A stretch of DNA of 64,000 nt from Larix kaempferi (Eukaryota > Streptophyta > Pinopsida > Pinales > Pinaceae), in assembly GCA_027924585.1 (NCBI GenBank), contig BSBM01000592.1:7634501-7698500 (forward strand), in the 5' to 3' direction. Positions 36,474 to 46,244 of the stretch are shown piece by piece. Both the position numbers and the translations under genes were made by a program. The first letter of the stretch is position 1. The number at the start of each line of letters is the position of its first letter. The notes beneath the pieces are model-generated. The model did no database searches. It saw only the letters and a list, made by a program, of their open reading frames with translations, and had not been told where the DNA came from.

Positions 36474-36571
36474 GATTTCATACAGCAGATTTCACAACAA
36501 AGGGAGATGGAAGTGCTGGACAAACACACTGGTGCTTCTCCTTCACTTTCTTCTTAGACATATTCTGATTC

Positions 36572-36574
<3 letters not shown>

Positions 36575-36634
<60 letters not shown>
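36575..36634 (+). repeat. (TA)30 microsatellite
   Basis: Thirty TA units without interruption, about 100 bp after the end of the pol frame inside the Athila element. Confidence 0.98.
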
Positions 36635-36637
<3 letters not shown>

Positions 36638-36639
36638 AA

Positions 36640-38270
36640 AAAGAGAAAAAAAAGAAGAGGAGTTTAGTTGTGAAAACCAGGCAACTGGCACAACATAAAA
36701 TCAAATTTTCCTTGGAAAACCAAGTTTACTTGGCCATTGAAAATTCACAAAAATAATTTCAAATTCCTAGTATCAGTTCTTTCATGGCTTGTTTTTTCCA
36801 TAAGCAATTTTTCCATATTAGTTTTTATCAGCAAATAAAGATTTTGTTTGACTTGAGGACAAGTCAATAAATAGGCCTGAGAGGGACAAGCATATCAGAA
36901 CTTTCTATTCTTGAAACCATCCAAGCCTTCTCCAGATGCTCGAATTTCATTCCAGCATGAAGTTTCATTTTACAGATCTCAAGCCTAGTAGAGGGACCTG
37001 ACTTCCAGCCTTGCAAAAGGAATCTGAGACAAAACATCAGAAAATCAGCAAAAGGGACCTAAGAAGAAGTACATTTCATTGGAATTTTTGCGCAGGGACC
37101 TGAGATAGCAGACCGTTTTCAACAGAAGACACAGTAAGGACATGTGTGAACCAAGAACAAGCAAATTCTTTTCTCAACATACAAGCAGACCAGCTACATC
37201 AAGCAGCAAGAAAAGCACAAGGGAATATCAAACAAAGTCTATAAGAATTTTATTTTTTATGTTTTAAAAGTTTGCATTGTTCTTTATTTTTAAGTGATGA
37301 CAAAAAAAAAATACCTACCTATCGTCACAAACCTGAATGTCTACCCTATCACCTTCACAATCCTTGCCAGCAGTCCATTCACTTCCCATTATATTACCCT
37401 AGGTATCAAAATGGTGGTAAGAATCAATTACAGAAGCAATTTTTTTAAATTTTGGTCAAAACCTAAACTGCGTTCTACAGGCCTGCAGTCTACAAGCATG
37501 CTTTTTCAACAAGAAGCAAAGAAGAAAAATATGTTTTTGTTTACCAAGGGAATTCGAATATTTTTATGTTTTCTTTTATATACTCTAAGATGAAGATACT
37601 ATTGCATGGTATGCATTAAGTTAAAAAGGTGAGTATATGAAAAGGATCATGGAACATGGATTAAGTGGCAAGCTAATGGGGATTAAGTGGCCTATCCAAA
37701 TCATCATTACAGGAGAGGTGGGAATCATTGATCTTACCCCCACGAATTTTGCCTATGCATGGGGAGGCACAATCTACAAATTTGAAATTTAAAGTGATAT
37801 TTTACATATCAGTGGGTTGTCTAGCCGACTTGCTCTTTCCCAAACTTCATACCCATGCTAGTTAAAAGGGTGAGCAGATATTGATTAACCCAAGGAAGAG
37901 ACGCCAGTTGCATTACAAAGGAGGAAAACGCAACCAATCAACTCAGAAACTCGAGCATTTATTCTTTTCAATTCTCAACACGAATTTTCATTTGGTATGA
38001 TGAAAAGAAACACCATTGGCACTGCAAAAGAGGAAACACAGTCATGGGAATGCGTATTTCATTCAGAATGTGCACAACAAGGAGCCACGTAGGCTAGGTA
38101 AGCTTGAAATATTGGTTTTGCTAGCAATTCCGACTTCCAGAGAAACGATTTGAAGATAAGAGAAATTTTACAGAGTTTAAAATTTGAAATTGGAATTGCA
38201 AGCTAGGGTTAAGTCTTACTTGAAGTTTTCCATTGCATAAAAGAGGGATTTTTCCTGTTAAATTTGCAAA
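36640..38270 (+). other. Athila spacer between pol and the third ORF
   Basis: No coding domain. At about 36851-36867 it contains ACTTGAGGACAAGTCA, close to the TTGAGGACAAGT motif often found after pol in Athila/Tat elements. AGGGACCTGA-like words recur several times (36980-37100). The last part resembles an untranslated leader for the third ORF. Confidence 0.55.
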
Positions 38271-39806
38271 ATGGTGTCTAGACTAGAACTAGAGAAATTC
38301 GATCCCACTGCCATTCATGAAAGATGCATGGAAATTTTTGAGAAGAAACAGTGGGTGCTTTTTTTTGAAACGTTTGATGGGCATAACGACAATGTTAGCC
38401 TAGCTTTTGCTGGTTCATTTTATGGAGAGAGGGCTACAGTAGGTAATTTGAGTTTCAGACTGTCTGAAGATATTATGGCACAGATCATTGGCTTACCTTA
38501 GCAGAGGGAGAGATTCTTTAAGACAAAATAGTTTAAGGAGAAGGCATGGAAACCCTTCTTATGTAGATCAAAGGAAAGCTCAATAAAATGGAAGAAGGGA
38601 GTACCAAGGAGTTGGTTGATTCATCCCTGGGATGAAATAGTATATATCATCCAAAGATTCATCACTTGTGAGGGGAGATTCAGTATTGTATATCTCTACC
38701 ACATCAAGATATTGCAGCATTTGAGGGGTGATTGTGAGATTAACATGCCCCATTTTCTATTACAAAGCCTTTCCAAGATGGCTAAAGTTGTTCAAAAACG
38801 TGCAGAAGACAAGCTAACAAGCCTTTTTCATTGTGGGATCATCAAAATAATCATCACACATGAGTTACAAAGGCAAAAACTGACATGGCAACAATTTATA
38901 ATTCATAATCAGTTTGAAGAACCAAAAGAGTTTCCTGAAGAAAGCTTGAAAGAAGATGAAGTGTTAATGATAACATAGACTAAAGATGAAGAACAAAACC
39001 CTGAGGCAACAAGCTCAAAACCACCTAAGGGAGGAATGAAAGAAGATGAGGTGTTGATGATAACAGTTAATGAAGATGACTCTGAGGCAACAAGCTCAAA
39101 ACAACCTTAGAGAAGAATAAGAACCAGGAGCATGATGAAAGAAGAGAAGAAATTCCAAGAGCAAGATAAAATCTTCACCACTTATGAGAAAAAATCAAGG
39201 AAAGATCAGCAAGCTCATAATAAGCCAACACTAGAAGAGGATGATGAGGGCCAGCAAAAACAATATGTATACATTCAATCCTTGGAAAGTCAAGAGGAAA
39301 GTCCAGCAGGTGAGATAAGGAAAATTTATGAAGAAAGAGATACCCAAGAAACTGAAAAGATTCCAGATGAAATGGTAGAACAGAGCAATGAAGTTTCTCC
39401 TTTCTTTGAACAACAAACCATAGAAAAAGAAAAGAAGGAGTATTCAGGGCGAGAGAATGAAGAATTAGGGATGGACACTACTTCTGAGCAACCTTCAATA
39501 AAGATGAAAAGAAGAAATCTTCCAAAAAACAGTAAAAAGATTGAGAAGTTGAAATTGGAAGTGAATGAATTGGAACTGAAGAATGAAAAGTTAAGAGAGA
39601 AGAACAGGAAGCTTCAAGTTTAGAAGGTACAGATCTCCAAGCATGCATGTAAATGGCATAAACAAAAGAAGACTTTCAAAGCAAAGTATGAGAAACTGAA
39701 AATCTTTTATGCAGCTCGAGCTTCTACAGATGCATCATCACAGACAGGAGATACATCAAAGGATTAGAAGCAGAGGATCATCAACAAATTTTTGTGCATG
39801 ATATAA
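38271..39806 (+). pseudogene. Athila third ORF (env-like position), one frame with six TAG stops
   Basis: Open pieces 38271-38501, 38616-38978 and 39132-39623 and the links between them are all in one frame, from MVSRLELEKFDPTAIHERC to a TAA at 39804. The frame is broken only by TAG codons at 38499, 38529, 38976, 39108, 39621 and 39765. The N-terminal about 75 residues (QWVLFFETFDGHNDNVSLAF, then a LSEDIMAQIIGLP block) look like the conserved domain found in this position in other Athila/Tat elements. The middle has a 28-codon direct repeat (KEDEVLMIT...EATSSK twice). The C-terminus is Glu/Lys-rich with a probable coiled coil (KKIEKLKLEVNELELKNEKL). I see no signal peptide or membrane segment, so the env label is positional only. 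Function unknown. Confidence 0.7.
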
Positions 39807-39864
39807 GCAGGGTCAATTTTTTGGGAAATACTTTTTATGCATGAGAAAATGCAACAACTTCCTC

Positions 39865-39874
39865 TTGGGGGAGA
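39865..39874 (+). other. Athila polypurine tract
   Basis: TTGGGGGAGA directly before the 3' LTR start TGTTGG. Confidence 0.85.
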
Positions 39875-41148
39875 TGTTGGACACCATTTTATACCTAGTT
39901 TGCCCTATAAATCCTTTCCAGTTTTCTCCATAAAACCTCATGTTCATCCACAAAACCTTGGTCAAAGGTATAAATGTTGTTGCTTTTTAATAAATTGAAT
40001 TATGTGACTTTTAAGGCATTTAAATTAAGGTTTTGATTCAAATTACAGAATTTGCTGACTTCCCGTAATTGCTCCTAGATTGGATACTTGCAGGCCAGCT
40101 GGGCACGAACTGAGAGATGGAAGAGGATCCTCAATGTCCAAGGATGGATAAATTTCTAACAAACTCATGATATGGCTCTCATAGGTGTCGAGTCAATTTT
40201 GGTCAAAGACAACCACCTGTGCTGCCACTTAGCACAAAAATAGGACAGCTTCAATTTTATATCGATCTGGTCTATTTTTATGGATCTGATGGACGATCTC
40301 GAGGGTAGAGAGATATTAGGAGAATGCCATTATGAATCTCCCAGGATTGTAGCATTTTCAGTGTTTTAAAAAAGAATTTGTATTAGTATTTGAATTAAAG
40401 ATGAAACCAGCCCCGGATGGTGAACGTATGTTATTGAAATAAAGATTCAGATTTCGATATATTTCTGTGTATGTTCATTTCTATATGGTGAAAGTGATTT
40501 GAGTGTTGAAAGTTCTGTAAATCTTCTTGCGTGTGTGAGTGAAGCAGTGGAGGGCCCCCTCTGCCGAACCTGCACACCCATTTCTTCATTAGAAACGCAT
40601 TGGTATGTTTGAGTATTTACTGTAGAGTTGGTTTTGGTTATTAGTTCATGCATTGCAGATTGGATTACATTATATAGATGCACAGGATTTCAATACAGGG
40701 TAGGGTTATGATTTCTTTTAGTTTGAATGGTGAAACACTGTAGGATCAATTCCAATTACTTTTCTTTATCTGATATTGAACCGTTGAAAAGAGCTAAGCA
40801 TTGTGAATTGTTTTTCTTGTAAGAGAAATTGATGATTTCCTGCTTTCAATAGTAAGGTATTAAGCACTATAACTTACTTTCAGGATTTAGGTATTTTTAG
40901 TTTCAAAGTATTTCATATATGAATTGTTGATTAGATTAAGAGATCAAATGAAGTTCCTTCTGTAAGGAAGGTTTTGTGTTTCTTGTTTACAACATTCTGG
41001 TATCCATTAGATTTATTTCATAGTAAACTGAATTTTCAAGTAAGTCTAGGTCTGAATCTCTATATTTGGGATATGCCTCTAAGTCTTACAAACTCTGGAT
41101 TGACATAAATATAAGATCTAATTTACACACGTAGATTGGAACCCAATA
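39875..41148 (+). repeat. Athila 3' LTR
   Basis: 1274 bp, TGTTGGACACC to CCCAATA; the terminal CA has become TA. It is followed by the target copy TGGTC at 41149. Confidence 0.95.
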
Positions 41149-41153
41149 TGGTC

Positions 41154-41452
41154 CATATTTCATTGGGGTTATTCTTGCCTTGAATATGGTAAAGCACGTC
41201 AGGAGACACATAATAACATAGTATCCCATGTGCTTCATACATTCAGTTAAGATACTTGGACTTTTGAACAAGAGCCATTGGTTCCATCTCGTTTCCCATG
41301 GTGATATGATACAAACCCTTCATTCTCAAGTGCATCTCCACTCTTGAATTCCATTTGAAGTAATCGAAGGGGGTTAGCATCTTATTATAAGGTAGACCCA
41401 TGGTTGCAAAATCCTCTTTGATGGCTGCAAAAAACTTCCTTGGTGTCTGCAA
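41154..41452 (-). pseudogene. Copia-B gag, N-terminal part
   Basis: The minus strand reads MGLPYNKMLTPFDYFKWNSR followed by VEMHLRMKGLYHITMG, the DUF4219/UBN2 start of Copia gag, and after one stop the EAHGILCYYVSPDVLYHIQG segment ending in NPNEIWT at the Athila junction. Joining it to the piece at 29436 gives an unbroken reading over the site. Confidence 0.8.
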
Positions 41453-41645
41453 AAAAACTTCTTTGGTGGTTGCAAAAACACCTTTTTTAATCTACAAGAG
41501 TAGTGGCTACAAAAGGCCTTCTTTGGTGGCTACAAAAGCCTTCTTTTGGGGCTGCAAAAGCATTATTGGTGGCTGAAAAATCCTTCTTTGGTGGTTGCAA
41601 AATCCTTCTTGAAGGATGCAAAATCCCTTCTCAACTTGCAAAAGC
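41400..41645 (-). repeat. Imperfect minisatellite in the Copia-B leader/gag start
   Basis: Seven to nine imperfect units of about 25-33 bp with the core TTGCAACCACCAAAGAAGG (minus strand) stand just upstream of and overlapping the gag start. Read in frame they give degenerate repeats such as DFATTKEGF. Confidence 0.7.
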
Positions 41646-41697
41646 TAGATAACTGATGAGAAATCACTGAAACACTAACTAGTTTAGTACCCCCTAT

Positions 41698-41710
41698 GGT
41701 CTGATACCAT
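41698..41710 (-). other. Copia-B primer-binding site
   Basis: The minus strand reads ATGGTATCAGACC directly after the LTR, close to the initiator-Met primer consensus TGGTATCAGAGC. Confidence 0.8.
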
Positions 41711-42351
41711 ATAAGATTTGAACATGTATATATATAGGTACATAAACCAAATAGATATGAAATGTGAATCAAATCAGCCATAAAAATCATGTAACAAATG
41801 ATTTAACATAGATTATTGCAAAAAACTAGAACTAGATAGGAAGAATTGAATGATGTATTCATTGATTGAATGAATGGAGAAGGTTACAATATATAGAAAG
41901 GAAATAAAAGTTACGTTAGAAGGCCATTGGAATTTACCATGCCATGCTAAAAAGGATATTCAGGATTAACTTAGAGTAGCTAACCTCAATTAGCCACGCA
42001 ACTCACCTAAACTGAGTTTTAACTGATTGAGGGACTCACTGATCACTTAGTTTAACTAAAGTGGATCATGCAAGTCCCTAAAATCACTCAACAAGGGCAC
42101 TACTTTCCTAACTGGGGCACTAATGAGTATTATGGTTCAGTTAGAACTAAATTAGTGGAGCAATTTTAGTTCTAACTGAACTCCTCCTTAAATTAGGGTG
42201 AAACTCCCCCAAATCAAGGAATGCACCCTCAAATCAAGGAAGGCACCCCCAAATTTAGGGTTTTGACTCATGATTGACTTGGGAGGTGGATTTGAGTGTG
42301 GTTTGGCCCATTAGACTCATCATAACATTCTCTAGGAAGTTTATTTACTCA
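41711..42351 (-). repeat. Copia-B 5' LTR
   Basis: Paired with 27780-28430. It is the 5' copy because the primer-binding site lies on its inner side when read on the minus strand. Confidence 0.85.
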
Positions 42352-43849
42352 AATAATAGTTAGGACCTTCCCCTTCATTTTTTAGAGTGTTGTACTCCCT
42401 CCTCAAATAAACTCCATAGATATCAAACACTCAAGGTGTATGTTCTTTTTTTTTCAAGCTATAAATCTAATGCTATACAATCATTAGAAAGAAAAAAGAC
42501 ATATGAATGCATTCCAAAACTATAATTTAAAATATGGTTTATTTAATTATAAAGTTCCTTTAAACTCTATTAATAAGCGATATACATATGCTCCAATATA
42601 GAAAACAAGTTTTCAATGTAGCCTCCACAAGTAAGTGAAAAACTCAAAATAGAGATGCCAAAAACAAAAACAACCCTTCCTAGACTCAAGGTTGCTAACA
42701 ATATCAAAAATAGTTTGGAGATAGCATAATCCAAAACACACTATCAAAGAGTTGAGGTCATAAATATAGAAACAAATGGAGCATTCCCTAACATAATAAT
42801 AATGATAAATTATCATGATAGTTAGTAGAGGAGGTTGGCCATGATCATTGAGAATCTTCCCCATCTTGTAGTTGGAGAATCAACACCAATAAGTACATGA
42901 GGGTTCCACCCACAAATAGGGAGCTATGAGAGCTTGATCCCATTTGAGATCTGGAACCAAAGTGGGGAACCCTTTGTTCACCTACAAGGGTCCAAGAGTG
43001 TTATTGCATGCTAGCTCTTTCCTCTCCTAAACCCCATGAGCTTCATAATGCCTGAACCTACTACAACCTAATTGAATACAATGTCTTATGAGTATTTTCT
43101 TGGTTTCCTTGCATTCGACAACATATATCACCCATTTGGTGCATAATTCCTAATATTTCATATTGGTTTTGATGATCGTTGACTCACTAAATTCTCGAGG
43201 GGTATAAGAAAAATCCTAACTAGTTATGTGAAAGCCAAGACACTTATCTAACTTGGGCCTAATTGAGAATTATACAAATATTTCTCTAGTCAATCATACG
43301 CTTCTTTTGATGTAACTCAACAAGAAGAGTAGTATACATGGGTGGATGCCAACACCTTGGTACAAATCTAGAATTTAGAAGCTAGTTCAAGAGACTTGGT
43401 GGTCTATTTGTTCAATCGTATTTTAATATTTTAACAAACACCTCTCACAGTTCATAGGGAGAAGACTAGAAAGAAAAAAAGATGACAAGGATTAAAGGTC
43501 TAGCTCAATTATATCAAGGACTAGTTGAGGGAATTTGACCATTCAAACATTGAAAAATTGAGCTTGAGGAAAAGAAAATTATTTCTAGTCATTCCATACT
43601 ATATCTTTGCAAGGATTAATGATCTTCTAATATAGTAAAATTGTAGTCATCAATGAAATGACCTTTGATGAGCTAACCCACCTTAGGATTAGGAAGGGGA
43701 ATCCTTGAATGCGAACCAAATTCAATTAGGGTTTGATAAAATAACCAAGAGATTTTGTTTCCATAACATGCAAAGGCAGAGGTAGGAAACAACCTTGCTA
43801 AATGGACTGAAATAATCTAATGTTCATGAATTTGCATCAAAAAATAGAA
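42352..43849. other. Unassigned decayed sequence
   Basis: I see no recognisable protein on either strand. The minus frame 42864-42613 has no domain. It may be further LINE or LTR debris. Confidence 0.4.
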
Positions 43850-44705
43850 AGACTTTATGAAACATGGGAAAAGAGGGTTTCTACACTTTTAATTAAAAAG
43901 GGAACAAACCCTAGTTCCTTAAGCATTGCCAAAAAGAAAGGTCACTTAACCCTATCATAAACCTTCTCAAATTCAATCTTTATAAACAAATGATCTATGC
44001 CAAAAGTACAATTCCACTCCACACCCTCCCAAACAACAATAATATTGTCTAAAATGTATCATTCATTGAATAAAGTTCGCATATTTAGGTTCAATGATAT
44101 TAGGTAGAATATGTTGATGTGGATTTTCCTATAATGTTTTAAGAGATATTGCATAAGGTAATGGGTTGCAATTTGTGATGACCTCGAGGTCACCAGAATT
44201 TACGATAAACCAAAAATCCCTTGATTGATTCCCACACCTAAAAAGCACTGGCACATGGCCTCATTATACACTCAAAGGATATCAAAGCCAACAAAGTTCC
44301 AAGTCACCTGATAGAATTCATGGGGAAATCCATCAATCCATTTAATGGATGGTTGTGCCTATCTCATCCAATGTCAGAGTTAGATCAAAGCCCTCTATTG
44401 ACCCTCTAAAATATCAAAATATACAACATATAGGAATTTCTAAGTATCCTCGTGTATTTCTAATGAGAGGATCTAATATTGAAAGACCATACAATAATAG
44501 TAAGAAAATTCATGTTCAATGTCTTCATGCTTGGTTGTTCAACCTAGGGTTGTCTTAAGGGCACAGATGGATTTCCTAGCCTCTTTAGTGGCTAGGTATT
44601 TGAAAAACTCTTTGGTAAGATCATCATCTTATTTAAGCTAGTGCAACGACACATGAAGTTGAGCACCTCTCATTGAGGGAAACAAAGTACTAAAATTGGA
44701 TTGCA
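43850..44705 (-). mobile_element. LINE-C: reverse transcriptase scrap
   Basis: The minus strand, over several frames, reads KEFFKYLATKEARKSI (44610), DGFPHEFYQVTWNFVG (44330), SGDLEVITNCNPL (44200), and then YILDNIIVVWEGVEW and HLFIKIEFEKVYDRV (44058-43950), ending FLAMLKELGF. These are the RT fingers and motif A of a plant L1; the motif A aspartates appear as Glu. Ends are not defined. It is a different family from LINE-A and LINE-B. Confidence 0.75.
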
Positions 44706-44749
44706 ATTTCTATATTCTACAACAGGAATTGCCTGGTGCTACAGATTGC

Positions 44750-46240
44750 ACCTTGAATCTTGACAACGAGACCGTCCTCCACTATTGCAGACACGTAAAA
44801 CCCTATTGAAACAAATCATATTGTGCTATCTATCATCTTCTTATATCTTATGCGATGATAATAATAGTTTTCTTGGTCAAGTGGGGGCTTAAATTATAAA
44901 GTATTTGTTGGGTTATTTTGTTTCAATTCTGTTTGTAGGAACACTATTTAAGAAATGCATAAACGCACAAACACACAAAAAGTATTCACTTACTTATCAA
45001 AATTACCAAATACATTTCTTTAAAAAAATACTTCTTCTCATCGGAAAACAAACCAAACAATGCAGCTAATTCCTTGTCAATGTTGTAAGAGTAAAGAAAG
45101 CTATGAGATTAAGCTACCAAAAGTTAAAGATTAATGTACAGACCACCTTAAGGTTTGAGCAACATATTACATCAACATACTAAGAATTAAGGTCCTGATT
45201 TCGTTGCCAGTATTATAATATTATAAGAACAAAGATTATGGCTTATTCTGCTAATTAGTTATTAATATTGTATCGTATCATATATTAGCCTCTTTTATAG
45301 GCACCTTTTGTGAGTCTCTTAAGTTTTAAAATGTCTATAGAGTTTTTTTTCGTGGATCTATTTTATTGTTGCATAGGCTCATTTGGCCATCCGTGCCCTA
45401 AGTTTTATGTTGGCGATGTAGGCAGCCTACCATTGGGTTGCACTTTTCCAATGCATTCCAATAGCAGTTGCAAATCCAACTGTGTTTTCATGGGATTTGA
45501 ATAGACTATTTCTTACATGAATTAAAAACGGCTACTGCAAATTGAAGTTTGTGTTTTTCCTGGGCTTTGAAGCCATTGTTGTTTGTTGAGATTTATTATA
45601 GTTGCAGATACTAAATGAGATGAGTTTGCGGATTTATATTCATATTGTCACTGTGGATATTTTCATGTAAACGAGAAAAGTTCAATAACAATCTCTTTAA
45701 AAATGGATTCTTGAGTTGCTTGAAAGAAAACCACTGAAATCTTCACTGAACTGCCACGCCAAAGAAGCCAATTCAACGTCAATAATAAAATGAAAATCTT
45801 AAAATTTATGAAGAGCACAAGGTGACTCACCTCACCCATGTCTCCCATGGTGAACCAGTAAACCATCGAGTGGAAACGAACTATAGGAATAGGAATAAAT
45901 TTATATATTTCAATCCTATAAAGTTATACACACACATTTGCAATTTGCAAAGTAAAGTTATAAACAACAAGTGTGCAATTTGCAAAGTTCTACACATGAA
46001 AAATTTGTACAGAAAAACATTTTGAAATTAACAGTGAAGTGATTCCATTCACTTATGATGTTTACTGTATTTGATTGAATTTGGAATTATATATCTAGTA
46101 ATTTGATTGGCGTTTTCAATTTATTTTTTATTAAATATCAAATTGTAAATATTTGAAATATGTATTTAAAACATTCGTGCTATAAAATTTATAAACATTG
46201 TTGTTGATAATGGGTTTTAAAGTTGGATTAATTAATAGAC
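44750..46240. other. A/T-rich stretch, no recognised feature
   Basis: Short frames at 45310-45504 and 45822-46025 have no domain, and composition is strongly A/T-rich. Confidence 0.4.
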
Positions 46241-46244
46241 ATTA

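Larger units (their letters stand above)
29442..41148 (+). mobile_element. Athila-type Ty3 LTR retrotransposon, 11.7 kb, inserted in Copia-B gag
   Basis: Complete structure: LTRs 29442-30738 and 39875-41148, primer site, one-frame gag-pol, third ORF, purine tract. Flanked by TGGTC on both sides (29437-29441, 41149-41153). The TGGCGCCGTTGTCGGGG primer site, the LRSGKTL motif at the end of gag, the DLGA protease and the long 3' ORF point to the Athila lineage. By hand count the last 498 bp of the two LTRs differ at 27 sites (about 5 percent). Thirteen in-frame stops and one frameshift make it inactive. Confidence 0.95.
27780..42351 (-). mobile_element. Copia-B: gag-only (TR-GAG-like) element, split by the Athila insertion
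   Basis: Two LTR copies (27780-28430 and 41711-42351) in minus orientation flank an internal region of about 1.55 kb once the 11.7-kb Athila element is removed. The 5' LTR is the right-hand one, since a primer site (41698-41710) adjoins it. The internal part encodes a Copia-type gag with a zinc knuckle; protease, integrase and RT are absent. A G-rich purine tract (28432-28442, minus strand GGTGGGGGGTTA) precedes the 3' LTR. LTR ends are not canonical and I found no convincing target duplication. Confidence 0.75.

Noticed and set aside
38271-39623. Host protein-coding gene with coiled coil
   Set aside because: It lies between integrase and the 3' LTR of the Athila element, in the place of the lineage's third ORF, so it belongs to the element.
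38271-39806. Programmed TAG readthrough or recoding
   Set aside because: Gag-pol of the same element also has TAG, TAA and TGA stops plus a frameshift and mutated active residues; decay by C-to-T is simpler.
45310-46025. Short frames in an A/T-rich stretch
   Set aside because: No domain, no homology between them and no regulatory context.
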